NCBI GenBank assembly: GCA_963934015.1
Contig: CAWVWT010000006.1
Location: 1-64,000 of the forward strand
Direction of reading: 5' to 3'
Source: MGIIb-P sp963934015
GTDB lineage: Archaea; Thermoplasmatota; Poseidoniia; Poseidoniales; Thalassarchaeaceae
Length of the DNA stretch: 64,000 nt
Shown here: positions 1-9,044 of the stretch, piece after piece
Layout of the letters: each line of letters opens with the position of its first letter
How positions within the stretch are numbered: position 1 is the first letter of the stretch
Position numbers and translations under genes: made by a program
Notes under the pieces: model-generated
Databases searched by the model: none
Told to the model about the DNA's origin: nothing
The model's input: only the letters and a program-made list of their open reading frames with translations

Positions 1-1131
1 AACATTTCCAGCGACCTAATCGAGGAAATGATTGTGGAAAATGGGACTACAGATTATTGGTACAATGATGATTTGCCATCCGGTGTCCATAATCTCACAT
101 TCAATTTGACAGATTCAACTGGAATGACACGAATCCACAATCAGATTCTTCATGTGAATCCAACCGCACCACATGCGATTATCACTGGATATTCGACGGA
201 TTCTGGCTCTGGCGTTCCAGAAGGATATTACATTCATCCCGCCGCTTACTTCTTCCTTGATGGCTCAGAATCATATGATGCAGATGGTGATATTATTCAG
301 CATATTTGGCATGAGATTACGCCCAGTGGTTCAGTAGAACTTGTGAGTAACGAATCCTTCCGGCCATTTAATCCGACTGGGGTAGTAAACGATGGTGCAT
401 TATCTGCAGATACCATCGTTCCTAACTCCCAGATCCATTTGACACCAGGTTCGCATACATTTACTCTAACCGTTCGAGATTCTCGAGGTGCTACAGATGT
501 TGCTTGGATTAACGTCACCAAGGGCACGTCGAACCCCGTTCTCTCTCAACTCGCAGTCAATCTCGATCAACTCGAAGCTGACGTGAAGAACACCTTTGTT
601 GTGAGTGTACTACTACAAGATGTAGATGGGACCACGCAAATGGAAGGTAGTGTGCAAGGTCGTGTATCATTTGGTTCCAACAGTGAGGAGTTCTCAATGC
701 ATGATGATGGGGCTGCCAATGATGCTGTTGCGGGCGATGGTATCTACACAGCCACCATAACCACCAATCCCAGTGCAGAGGAATGGGCCAGTGTCGAAGT
801 TTGGGCCTTGGATGGCGACATGTCATCCAACGTGGTCAAAGAGCAATTGGCCATTCATGAAGCATCTGGAATTTCAGGTGTATTCGGCTTACTTGGGTCT
901 ACTGGAGTGGTGGGCATCGTTGCTATCATTCTCATTCTCGCACTGATGGGTGGCCTCTACGTTCTTCGAAGCAAACGACAGTTGGCCGCTGATCTCGAAT
1001 TGATTGAATCATGGGGTGGTGGTCTTAGTACAGGACAAGGATTTGATTTGGGTGACGAAGAAACTGCACCTCAATTACCAGATATGACGGCGGAAGCTCC
1101 ACCGGCGATGAGCGATTTTGACGAGAATTAA
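1..1131 (+). CDS. C-terminal part of a PKD-type surface protein (5' end outside window)
   Basis: The frame is open from base 1, so this is the 3' part (376 codons) of a longer gene. Visible parts: an immunoglobulin/PKD-like domain at about bases 165-525 with the typical LDGSESYDADGD motif; a second beta-rich domain at about 530-840 containing DDGAANDAVAGDGIYT, a pattern common in secreted choice-of-anchor type domains; one hydrophobic membrane segment at about 880-960 followed by positive residues (RSKRQ); then a short acidic cytosolic tail of about 55 residues. The topology is that of a type I membrane protein, outside to inside. Its stop codon overlaps the 3' end of the convergent glycosyltransferase gene by 4 bp. 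The substrate or ligand cannot be told from the visible part. Confidence 0.85.
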   Translation, partial: NISSDLIEEMIVENGTTDYWYNDDLPSGVHNLTFNLTDSTGMTRIHNQILHVNPTAPHAIITGYSTDSGSGVPEGYYIHPAAYFFLDGSESYDADGDIIQHIWHEITPSGSVELVSNESFRPFNPTGVVNDGALSADTIVPNSQIHLTPGSHTFTLTVRDSRGATDVAWINVTKGTSNPVLSQLAVNLDQLEADVKNTFVVSVLLQDVDGTTQMEGSVQGRVSFGSNSEEFSMHDDGAANDAVAGDGIYTATITTNPSAEEWASVEVWALDGDMSSNVVKEQLAIHEASGISGVFGLLGSTGVVGIVAIILILALMGGLYVLRSKRQLAADLELIESWGGGLSTGQGFDLGDEETAPQLPDMTAEAPPAMSDFDEN

Positions 1132-2405
1132 TCCTTCGATGCGTAATATTCCGCATATCGTTCTGCATTCAGTGCGTACGTGTATTCGTCAAGGACGCGC
1201 CTGCGTCCATTTGCGGCCATCACTTCTCGCCGTTCATGATCGTTGAGGAGCTCGTTGATGGCCCCCGGCAAGGTTTCAGGATAGTTGATGTCAAACAATC
1301 CACCGACCGTTTCATCGACCATTTCAGGCAGAGGTCCATCATTCACGGTGACGACCGGTGTTCCACTGGCCATCGCTTCGAGTGGAATCAGTCCCTGTCC
1401 TTCGTAGTATGAGGGATATACGACCAAATCCGCACTTCTGAACAGTTGTGCCAATTGTTCGAATGGTAAACTGGGTTCGATGGTGATAGATTCAGCCACA
1501 CCTAATCGTTTGGCTTGCCGCTCCAAAGTTCGCTTCATATGACCCCGTCCTACTATCACGAGTTGAGCACCTGGATAGACTTCGAGAACACCAGGCATGG
1601 CTTTGAGTAGGGTTCTGTATCCTTTGCGAGCTACTAGACGCCCTACTGCTAATATCAGAGGCGTAGTCGTGTCAGTTGAACCCGCCAGCGCATTTTCGTC
1701 AGGTTCACCATAGCGCTTGCGCATTTCTTCATGTGCCAGAATCGTATCTTCATGGTCACAATCTAGGGGGACAAACATGTTGGTATCCACACCCCAGCGT
1801 ACCACTTCACAACGCCAGTTTTCCGGCGGATCATATCTGGCTTGAAAATCAGCCTTTGTGGCATCGGAGTTTGCGACACATAGGGTGGATGCACGAACCG
1901 CAGCCCGCTCGTATTTTGCGTAGTGTTTGGCCGTGAGTAAAATAGCGAGGTCATTGGGATTTTTCCACACGGCGGATTCACCATGTTTTGCCGCTCGCAT
2001 CATACCATCTCGCTCCCCCAACCAAGATCCATGCAAACTTGTGATGACCGGGCCAACTTTCTCGCGGACATGCCGATATTGCTTTTCTTTCCACGAAATC
2101 ATTGGCGCGTGTATATGCACAGCATCGAACGGATCTTTGCGATGAATCCGTAGAAGCTCACGCAGAGCCCATTTCCCGTAAGACACCGTGAACGCCATCG
2201 GCAAAGGGGCCCATTTGACCGAGAGGACAGAAACTCCCTTCTGTTGGGGGATTTTCAGGGGATTTCGCTCTACACTTTTGTCACGACGTGTAATGACTGT
2301 GACACGGTGCCCTTGCTTGACTAGTGCCCCTGCTAGATGGAACACCGTCGAGCCCATTCCACCCCATCTAGGTGGATATTCTCCGGACAACATTGCGATA
2401 TGCAG
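1128..2405 (-). CDS. GT4-family glycosyltransferase
   Basis: Cytosolic GT-B glycosyltransferase of family GT4, transferring a sugar from a nucleotide-sugar donor, probably in surface glycan or glycolipid synthesis (acceptor unknown). The N-terminus has the glycine-rich motif SGEYPPRWGGMGS; the C-terminal half has AVGRLVARKGYRTLL and the donor-binding EGQGLIPLEAMASGTPVV (the E-x7-E element). Start choice: the longest ORF begins at a TTG (2447) and would translate through a perfect hairpin (2421-2437). The first ATG (2393) would cut off strand beta-1. A CTG at 2403-2405 gives MHIAMLSGEYPP, the normal family N-terminus, and lies 7 nt after a GGAGG Shine-Dalgarno sequence (complement of 2413-2417), so I used it; ATG 2393 is the conservative alternative. 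The gene is divergent from the GT2 gene. Confidence 0.88.
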   Translation of the reverse strand: MHIAMLSGEYPPRWGGMGSTVFHLAGALVKQGHRVTVITRRDKSVERNPLKIPQQKGVSVLSVKWAPLPMAFTVSYGKWALRELLRIHRKDPFDAVHIHAPMISWKEKQYRHVREKVGPVITSLHGSWLGERDGMMRAAKHGESAVWKNPNDLAILLTAKHYAKYERAAVRASTLCVANSDATKADFQARYDPPENWRCEVVRWGVDTNMFVPLDCDHEDTILAHEEMRKRYGEPDENALAGSTDTTTPLILAVGRLVARKGYRTLLKAMPGVLEVYPGAQLVIVGRGHMKRTLERQAKRLGVAESITIEPSLPFEQLAQLFRSADLVVYPSYYEGQGLIPLEAMASGTPVVTVNDGPLPEMVDETVGGLFDINYPETLPGAINELLNDHERREVMAANGRRRVLDEYTYALNAERYAEYYASKD

Positions 2406-2420
2406 GTCACACCCTCCAAT

Positions 2421-2437
2421 GGGGCCTGTAAGGCCCC
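2421..2437. other. Perfect stem-loop upstream of the GT4 start
   Basis: Seven-base-pair perfect stem GGGGCCT / AGGCCCC with a GTA loop (TAC on the gene strand). It ends 3 nt before the GGAGG of the GT4 gene and 15 nt before the proposed CTG start. It lies between divergent genes, so it cannot be a terminator of either. Confidence 0.7.
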
Positions 2438-2515
2438 CCGTTTTCAATGAATCCGGTTTAAGTGGGGAACGGTTGCATTCAAATTGGTAATCTAGGTCGG
2501 AGGGCTGGGGATGTC

Positions 2516-3262
2516 ATGGCAGAAACACTACCTGTTCACGTAACAGTCGTCATACCGACAAGGAATGAAGAAGCAGCAATCGTCGATACAATTCGGTCAA
2601 TTCCGAATGACGGATGGTGCGAAAAACTCGATTTTCTCGTCGTTGATGGCAATTCGTCCGACCGAACTCGTGAATTGGCTGCTGAAGAGGGTGCATGGGT
2701 CGTGATGGAGCCTCGAAAGGGCTACGGGCGTGCTTATCGTACCGGTTTTGCATTGGCACCTGGTGACATCATTGTCACCCTTGATGCTGATTGTACATAT
2801 CCTGGTGAAGAAGTTCCAGGATTGGTTCGCAAACTCGTCGAAGACGAGTTGAAATTCATCACTTGTGATCGCCTCCGCCGTGCTGAAGATGGCGCCATGT
2901 CTGGGCTACACGGATTCGGTAACTGGGGACTTTCCGTAACAGCTCGTATGCTCTTCTGGTATGGCGTACATGATTCACAAAGTGGGATGTGGGTGTTCTG
3001 GAAGAATATCATGGAAGACATGAAGATGCGGCCGACCCATGATGGGATGCCTTTGTCAGAAGAAATGAAGATCAATGCTAGGCGCGTTTTCGGGCGCAAA
3101 AAAGCGGTCGAAATCAGTGTGCCGTACCGTGTTCGTGTCGGTGATGCCGAGATCAACACGTGGGGTGATGGCTGGCTCAATTTCCGTTTCCTTTTTGCCA
3201 AGCGATTTGGCATCAATCGAACCCGTTCTGATTGGGGTCCTGATGACAACACTCAGGTCTGA
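2516..3262 (+). CDS. GT2-family glycosyltransferase (dolichyl-phosphate sugar synthase-like)
   Basis: 248-residue GT-A glycosyltransferase, family GT2, of the type that moves a sugar from a nucleotide sugar to a polyprenyl phosphate on the inner membrane face. It starts with VTVVIPTRNEEAAI (donor-binding strand), carries the metal-binding DxD as LDADCTYPGEE, and later SEEMKINARR. There is no membrane segment, so it is a soluble or peripheral enzyme. The start is ATG 2516; an upstream in-frame ATG at 2462 would add 18 poorly conserved-looking residues. Together with the divergent GT4 gene it suggests lipid-linked glycan assembly, perhaps for glycosylating the many Asn-rich secreted proteins nearby; that link is inference. 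Confidence 0.88.
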   Translation: MAETLPVHVTVVIPTRNEEAAIVDTIRSIPNDGWCEKLDFLVVDGNSSDRTRELAAEEGAWVVMEPRKGYGRAYRTGFALAPGDIIVTLDADCTYPGEEVPGLVRKLVEDELKFITCDRLRRAEDGAMSGLHGFGNWGLSVTARMLFWYGVHDSQSGMWVFWKNIMEDMKMRPTHDGMPLSEEMKINARRVFGRKKAVEISVPYRVRVGDAEINTWGDGWLNFRFLFAKRFGINRTRSDWGPDDNTQV

Positions 3263-3321
3263 TTTGTGGTAAATTTACCCGAATATGATTTTTTGTTGCC
3301 GGGGAAACAGCCTTACGTGCG

Positions 3322-3340
3322 CGGGTGCCTTCGGCACCCG
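3322..3340 (+). other. Perfect stem-loop with UUCG tetraloop abutting a start codon
   Basis: Eight-base-pair arms CGGGTGCC / GGCACCCG around TTC; as RNA the apex reads C(UUCG)G, the most stable tetraloop class. The last base of the stem is directly followed by the ATG at 3341, leaving no room for a Shine-Dalgarno site between them. Confidence 0.75.
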
Positions 3341-5770
3341 ATGACTGCCCAAGGGTTGCCCCTGAAGCGCGTTCTCGCCGCGTCAATCATCCTCAGTATG
3401 CTGCTTTCGTGCATACCATCTGTGTATGCAGATGATGATATGGCCTCAGCAAACATTGCGGTTCCTGGCACATCCTATACCGAGTGGGTATGCAATGGTG
3501 ATGGTTGCTCACACGGCGGCGATGTCAGGGATTATTGGAAGGTCGATGCCATCAATGGTGACATTGTCGAGGTCACAGTATCTGGCCAAATGAGCAACCC
3601 AGACAATGGAATTTGTACATTATTTGGTGCTTTTACAGATGGTTGGGAAGGGGATGTTCGTCTCAAGGACTCAGCTGGGAATGATATCAGCCATTCTGGT
3701 TTTGACAGTGATGGACCAACTTCGGTGAACCTCCAAACACCAGCGGGCAGTACGGACAGTTTCTTTGTTGAGATTTCAGGCGATGATACAAATTGCAATG
3801 ATGAAATCGAATATCAAATCACATTCACCCTTGACGAGTATGATCGAGATACAGATTCAGATGGATTCCCTGATCGAGAGGATGATTGTGATGACACCTC
3901 CGGAACATCTACCGAAGACAAGGCCGGATGTCCAGATAACGATGCAGATGGTTGGTCCGATACAGGGGATTTGTTCCCCGATGAACCCAGCCAGCATGCA
4001 GATTTTGATCACGATGGATATGGAGATAACCCCAACGGAGTCAACGGTGATCGATGCGCAACTGAGTGGGGGGATTCCTTTGAGGATAGATTTGGTTGCC
4101 CTGACCGTGACAATGACGGTTGGTCAGACCCTGATGACTGGGGTGAATGGGGTCCCGTATGGACTACCGCCGATGGTGGCGATGCATTCTGGGAAGATGC
4201 GACGCAATGGTCTGATTACGATGTCGATGGTTATGGTGATAACTGGGCTGATTCAGAATGGAATGATTCCCACGAAGAGATGGGCGTAGGTGAATATGTT
4301 GAGAATGCAACACTCCCTGATTTCTGTCCTCTAGAAACTGGTTTTTCTTCACAGGATCGCATGGGCTGTCCAGATCTGGATGGTGATGGTTGGTCTGATC
4401 CTAGTGGTAATTGGACATGGGAATATGACGATGCAGACGCTTTCATCGGTGACCCAACACAACATGCTGATCGGGATCACGATGGCTTTGGTGACAATTC
4501 ATCTGGAAACAATGCTGATTCATTCCCTGACAATCCAACCCAGTGGTGGGATACCGATGGTGATGGCTATGGTGATAATCATGGGGATAATGATTGGCAA
4601 GCGGATAATTTCAGTGATGATGCGACGCAATGGGCTGATTACGATCGCGATGGATTCGGTGATAATACCAGTGGGAATCAACCAGATTCCTGTGTGAGTA
4701 GACCTGGTTCCTCAATGTATGATCGCTACGGTTGCCCTGATTCTGATGGCGACGGATATTCAAATCCAGATCTTGATTGGCCAGCTCACCCTCAAGGATT
4801 TGCTGATGCATTCCCTGGTGGTTTGAATGCAATATGTGGCGAGTTGTGTTCCACCCAATGGCATGATGTTGATGGTGATGGCTATGGTGACAATCAAGGT
4901 GACAATGTTTGGCGACCAGATGCATGTGTCACAACACCTGGAACCAGTTCCCGAGACCGCTGGGGTTGCCCAGATGGTGATGGTGATGGTTCGAGTGACC
5001 CAAATATCGAGTTGGGATGGTTGCCCCATCCTGCTGGTGATGCGGACGCCTTCCCGGAAGAGCCCTCTCAGTGGGAAGATGCTGATGGTGACGGGTTTGG
5101 GGATGAACAAACTGGGTTGGAAGGTGATCGCTGCCGCGATACCCCTGGTACCAGTCGAAGTGATCGATACGGTTGTACAGATACCGATGGCGATGGTTGG
5201 TCTGACCAAGGCGACAGATTCGCACATGATGCTACACAATGGTTGGACGCCGATCGTGATGGCTTTGGCGATAATCCTGATGGACACCAAGCCGATCAGT
5301 GCCCAAACGCTTTGATCAGTGCAGGCGTCTCCGTCATCGACCGATTGGGTTGCCCCGATACCGACGGCGATGGTTATTCCGATGCCGACGAAAGCTGGCA
5401 AGCTTCACCCGAAGGTCAAGCGGATTCATTCCCCAAGAATCGCGTCCAATGGGCGGATACAGACAACGATGGTTATGGTGACAATCCCCTCGGTGGTCTC
5501 CGTGATGATTGCCCACAAACCGCAGGTACATCCACAATCGATTCACAAGGCTGCGCAGATAGTAATCGAGACGGATACTCAGACTCCTATGGCGCAGTTC
5601 GAAGTCAACTTGCTTTGATGGGTTCAAACCCAACCTCAAGCCTGTTGACATTCGCATGGCCACTCTTTGTCTTCCTCATCACATTCTTTACCGTTCGGAT
5701 GTCGAATAAAGAGCAAATGGAATCAGACCACTATGAGGAATCTTTAGTTGAAGAGGGGGGTGAATTCTGA
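3341..5770 (+). CDS. Secreted thrombospondin-type-3-like repeat protein, membrane anchored
   Basis: 809 residues from ATG 3341. A signal peptide (KRVLAASIILSMLLSCIPSVYA) is followed by a beta-rich domain to about residue 165, then about 580 residues of Asp-rich repeats (DxDGDGYGDN and relatives) of the thrombospondin type 3 kind, predicted to bind many calcium ions. Eight modules share a C - 11 to 16 residues - GC pattern (for example CVTTPGTSSRDRWGCPD), suggesting one disulphide per module. A single membrane segment lies at about residues 766-787, with a short acidic cytosolic tail. The longer ORF from 3266 would place about 25 extra residues and a hairpin before the signal peptide, so ATG 3341 is preferred. 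The stop overlaps the next ATG (TGATG), implying translational coupling. Ligand unknown. Confidence 0.85.
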   Translation: MTAQGLPLKRVLAASIILSMLLSCIPSVYADDDMASANIAVPGTSYTEWVCNGDGCSHGGDVRDYWKVDAINGDIVEVTVSGQMSNPDNGICTLFGAFTDGWEGDVRLKDSAGNDISHSGFDSDGPTSVNLQTPAGSTDSFFVEISGDDTNCNDEIEYQITFTLDEYDRDTDSDGFPDREDDCDDTSGTSTEDKAGCPDNDADGWSDTGDLFPDEPSQHADFDHDGYGDNPNGVNGDRCATEWGDSFEDRFGCPDRDNDGWSDPDDWGEWGPVWTTADGGDAFWEDATQWSDYDVDGYGDNWADSEWNDSHEEMGVGEYVENATLPDFCPLETGFSSQDRMGCPDLDGDGWSDPSGNWTWEYDDADAFIGDPTQHADRDHDGFGDNSSGNNADSFPDNPTQWWDTDGDGYGDNHGDNDWQADNFSDDATQWADYDRDGFGDNTSGNQPDSCVSRPGSSMYDRYGCPDSDGDGYSNPDLDWPAHPQGFADAFPGGLNAICGELCSTQWHDVDGDGYGDNQGDNVWRPDACVTTPGTSSRDRWGCPDGDGDGSSDPNIELGWLPHPAGDADAFPEEPSQWEDADGDGFGDEQTGLEGDRCRDTPGTSRSDRYGCTDTDGDGWSDQGDRFAHDATQWLDADRDGFGDNPDGHQADQCPNALISAGVSVIDRLGCPDTDGDGYSDADESWQASPEGQADSFPKNRVQWADTDNDGYGDNPLGGLRDDCPQTAGTSTIDSQGCADSNRDGYSDSYGAVRSQLALMGSNPTSSLLTFAWPLFVFLITFFTVRMSNKEQMESDHYEESLVEEGGEF

Positions 5771-7089
5771 TGCGTAATAGTTTCCGAACTTTGTTGATGG
5801 TTGTAATGTTATTACCCCTATTGGCCACTGTTGTTAGTGCGCAGGACGAGAGCCATATCGTCGTGGGGGGATCAGGTGCTTTTGCCATTGACGAGAATTA
5901 TGATGGCGACCTTGATTTGGTTCGCGTCATCGCCTCCATCGGTACAGATGCGCCCGCAGCTGTAGTCGGTGTCGAAGTCATTGCTGACAATAGTGACATG
6001 GCCATTTCGTTCTGGAACAACACGACCATTGATTACGGGGAATCATTCATTGCCAACACTACAGTCAAGGCATGGGAAGATGGAGAATACCAAATCACGC
6101 TGCGTGTTTGGGATTTGGAATCTGGGTTGTTAACCTACGAAGAAGATCTCGGCTTCCACGAATTGATGGCCAGTTTGACACCACCTCAACTCGAAATGAC
6201 ATTAGAATCCGAAGAATGGATTTTCACGGGAGACACTTGTCTTATTCATCGTGTATCCACCGATTTGGTCGGTGAGCACTACGGTGTGATGGGCACCGTT
6301 TCCATTCAAGGTGTACCATGGTTGGTTGGAGAATATGAGACCCCGCTTGATTGCAGTCGGTGGCCAGCAGGAGATTACTCAGTCACTGAGCACTATCGAA
6401 ATGGCTTAGGGATGAGCACAACAGAGACAATTTCCTTTGAAATTCATGTTCACCCACCACCTGCTTTCATTGTCAATCAAACGGGCCGTAGTACCGAAGC
6501 GGGAACACCCTGTGATTTGGAAATTAGTCCAACCGAAGACACACAATTGGCCGAGATGTCAATTCAGTGGGTGGTGGTTGACCCCGCACAAGATGTAACT
6601 TCTTACGAGGATCTTGAGATTCTCGATTGTACAATGTGGGGCCCTGGTGTCCACAAAGTACGTGCAACATTGACCAGCCCTCAAGGTCGTGATACTATGG
6701 TTGGCTTCAACGTAGTTCGTTTGCCACCCACACCAGATGCCAGTCTCGATGTACTCAACGCCAGTGGCGATTCGGAACGCTGGCCAGCTGTGTCACAAGG
6801 CGATGAATACGAGCCTGAACCTGTGTTCATGAGTATATCTGCAACTATTGCTTTGGTTGGTTCAGGCGGCTTCTTGTTTGCACTCATTATTGGTTTACTG
6901 GTTGGGAACATAATGACTGGTGAGAGCAAAAAGGAAGAGGAGATGTGGGATTCAGTACCACAAGCTCCTGACAGTGAAGGCTTGCCAACCTTTGTTGATG
7001 AATCTGGAGTCCATTGGCGTCAACAACCCGATGGTGGAGTCGATTGGTGGGACGTTGCTGAGAACCAGTGGCTCCCCTTCCAGCAGTAA
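5770..7089 (+). CDS. Secreted/membrane protein with tryptophan-rich cytosolic tail
   Basis: 439 residues, family not recognised. The signal peptide is MRNSFRTLLMVVMLLPLLATVVSAQ; the extracellular part (about residues 25-350) looks like three or four beta-sandwich domains with paired cysteines. One membrane segment (about 354-380) is followed by about 60 cytosolic residues ending in a Trp-rich stretch (GVHWRQQPDGGVDWWDVAENQW). Its ATG overlaps the stop of the preceding repeat protein by one base, so the two are probably made in a fixed ratio and may form one surface complex (inference). The tail resembles those of the proteins at 32672-37141 and 53292-56006. Confidence 0.8.
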   Translation: MRNSFRTLLMVVMLLPLLATVVSAQDESHIVVGGSGAFAIDENYDGDLDLVRVIASIGTDAPAAVVGVEVIADNSDMAISFWNNTTIDYGESFIANTTVKAWEDGEYQITLRVWDLESGLLTYEEDLGFHELMASLTPPQLEMTLESEEWIFTGDTCLIHRVSTDLVGEHYGVMGTVSIQGVPWLVGEYETPLDCSRWPAGDYSVTEHYRNGLGMSTTETISFEIHVHPPPAFIVNQTGRSTEAGTPCDLEISPTEDTQLAEMSIQWVVVDPAQDVTSYEDLEILDCTMWGPGVHKVRATLTSPQGRDTMVGFNVVRLPPTPDASLDVLNASGDSERWPAVSQGDEYEPEPVFMSISATIALVGSGGFLFALIIGLLVGNIMTGESKKEEEMWDSVPQAPDSEGLPTFVDESGVHWRQQPDGGVDWWDVAENQWLPFQQ

Positions 7090-7155
7090 TCAAAGGGTAT
7101 CTACAGTTTGTCGTCCGGGGGCGAATTGAAAGGTTGTCTGACTTCACCCTGAACC

Positions 7156-8205
7156 ATGAGCCAATTTAGTACGGACTTTGAATCCCGTCTTCGAACAATA
7201 TCAAATGGTGCAATCTTTCTGACCATCCTCGTTCTTGCATTGATTCATCTAAGGTCGGTAATCGAACCATTCATCATCGCTATTTTCATCTTTTTCTTAC
7301 TTGCACCAGGGGCACATTGGCTCAATGATCGCGGTGTGCCCTTGTTCCCTGCCTACGCATTGGTTGTCAGTGCGCTAGCCGGATCTTTCATACTGATTGG
7401 TATGTGGTTGTATCAAGATGTATCTTCATTTGCAGAGGGTATTCCAGAGTATTCGCAAAAGTTAGATGATTTAATTTCTAAATGGGAGGGTAAAACGATT
7501 CTTGGTTTCACATTGACCTTTGAGGGGTTGAGTGTATCCAGTGAACAATTGGAAGGGGTACTACTCTCAACATTTGGTGAAATTGGCAATTTCCTCAGCT
7601 TGACAATTACCGTGTTTGTATTCCTAATTTTCATCATTCTAGAGGCTGAAACATTGCCCACCCGGGTGGCCGCAGCGTATCCGAATGAAACCAATACACA
7701 CCTTAAGGAAATGATTGCCGATATGAGTGAGGGTGTGTATCGATACGTGCGAGTGAAAACCATTGTCAGCTTCGGTACCGCTTTTGTGACAGGCATCATA
7801 TTGTTCACCATGGGTGTACCGGGTTGGTTCCTGTGGAGTGCGCTGACATTCATACTGAATTACGTCCCCCTGATTGGTAGTTTGATTGCTATGATACCCC
7901 CCTCTGTCCTTGCGATTCTTCTTCTTGATCCGACGGTTGCCATTGTACTGATAACAGTCCTCATCATCAATCAACAGGTATGGGGTCAATTTATTGAGAA
8001 CAAAATGTTTGGTACAAGTCTCGATATTTCACCCATCGTCCTTCTCCTAGTCACCGTGTTTTGGTTTTGGCTTTGGGGCATCATGGGCATGGTTTTGGCA
8101 ATTCCAATGGCGGTTGTCACGAAGATTATTCTCAGTAAAATTCCAGAGACTCGACCCATCTCAATCCTACTCTCTGAAAGAGCACCTGTTACCGAAGAGG
8201 AGTAG
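7156..8205 (+). CDS. AI-2E family transporter
   Basis: 349-residue polytopic membrane protein of the AI-2E/UPF0118 family. Visible features: paired N-terminal membrane segments (FLTILVLALIHLRSVIEPFIIAIFIFFLLAPGAHWL), a soluble middle part (about residues 90-135), and the diagnostic C-terminal block with PLIGSLIAMIPPSVLAILL and WGQFIENKMFGTSLDISPIVLL. Family members export small solutes or ions (autoinducer-2, Na+/H+ exchange in some); the substrate cannot be predicted here. The start ATG follows a 66-bp gap; the downstream gene begins 2 bp after the stop, so both are probably co-transcribed. Confidence 0.9.
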   Translation: MSQFSTDFESRLRTISNGAIFLTILVLALIHLRSVIEPFIIAIFIFFLLAPGAHWLNDRGVPLFPAYALVVSALAGSFILIGMWLYQDVSSFAEGIPEYSQKLDDLISKWEGKTILGFTLTFEGLSVSSEQLEGVLLSTFGEIGNFLSLTITVFVFLIFIILEAETLPTRVAAAYPNETNTHLKEMIADMSEGVYRYVRVKTIVSFGTAFVTGIILFTMGVPGWFLWSALTFILNYVPLIGSLIAMIPPSVLAILLLDPTVAIVLITVLIINQQVWGQFIENKMFGTSLDISPIVLLLVTVFWFWLWGIMGMVLAIPMAVVTKIILSKIPETRPISILLSERAPVTEEE

Positions 8206-8207
8206 GT

Positions 8208-9044
8208 ATGGACTGGAAAATAATTGCTGGGTTGATCATCGCAGTTATTCTGCTGTTGATCAATTTCTGGTGGTTTGCTGTCGGCCAAAAGAAAGCAAGA
8301 CATGACCGAGATTGGGCCCCGGATAACGCACAGTTGGCACGTTTCGAAATTGGTGAAGATTCAGTCACCCTGCACAACCGCAGGGATTTCACCTGGCGTA
8401 CGACCCGAGATTATGACGACAATTGGGACAATTGGTCATTTGACGCGAAGGATCTCAAAGACATCTGGTATGTCGTCGATTATTTTCACAAGATTAGAGG
8501 TATGGCCCACACGATGGTTGGCTTCGAATTTACCGACAATCGTTTTCTCATGGCCTCGTTTGAAGTTCGACGTGAAAAGGGAGAGAAATTTCACCCATGG
8601 ACTGGGATGTGGAACGAATTTGAACTCATTCTTATTTGGGCAACTGAGCGCGATTTACTCGGTGTGAGAACCAATGCCCGAGGCAACGACGTCTACCTCT
8701 ACCCCTGTGAGGTTCTACCGGAGAAGAAAGCCGCTTTGCTGCAAGCGATGATGCAGAGAACAAACCAACTGGCAGAAACTCCAGAATGGTACAATACGAT
8801 ATCCTCAACCTGCACGACTTCGATTACCCAGATTGTCAATCGAGTCACCCCTGGTAGAGTTCCGTTCACATGGCGTGCCTATCTGCCTGGTTACTCACCA
8901 TGGACTGCTTGGAAGCGAGGAATTCTGTTCAAGCGTGGCTCGTTCAAAGAGACCGTCGAGGCAGCAGCCATTAGTGAGAAGGCAAAAGGTGCAGGACTGG
9001 GTGAACCCGGGACCCACGATTACTCAATTAATGTCCGGAAATGA
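8208..9044 (+). CDS. Membrane-anchored DUF4105 (Lnb N-terminal domain-like) protein
   Basis: 278 residues. One N-terminal membrane segment (IIAGLIIAVILLLINFWWFAVGQ) is followed by a domain matching, from memory, the DUF4105/Lnb N-terminal periplasmic family: RDFTWRTTRDYDDNW, AHTMVGFEFTDNRFLMASFEVRRE (split here for length), ERDLLGVRTN, VYLYPCEVLPEKKAALL, then TCTTSITQIVNRVTPGRVPFTWRAYLPGYS. The invariant-looking His of AHT and Cys of TCTT are present. The family is mostly bacterial and its biochemical role is poorly defined. The domain should face outside if the segment acts as an uncleaved signal anchor. The 3' end overlaps the convergent thiamine pyrophosphokinase gene by 17 bp. Confidence 0.78.
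   Translation: MDWKIIAGLIIAVILLLINFWWFAVGQKKARHDRDWAPDNAQLARFEIGEDSVTLHNRRDFTWRTTRDYDDNWDNWSFDAKDLKDIWYVVDYFHKIRGMAHTMVGFEFTDNRFLMASFEVRREKGEKFHPWTGMWNEFELILIWATERDLLGVRTNARGNDVYLYPCEVLPEKKAALLQAMMQRTNQLAETPEWYNTISSTCTTSITQIVNRVTPGRVPFTWRAYLPGYSPWTAWKRGILFKRGSFKETVEAAAISEKAKGAGLGEPGTHDYSINVRK

Noticed and set aside
2734..3252. 172-codon minus-strand ORF opposite the GT2 gene
   Set aside because: The plus strand has clear GT2 motifs; the antisense product shows no family features.
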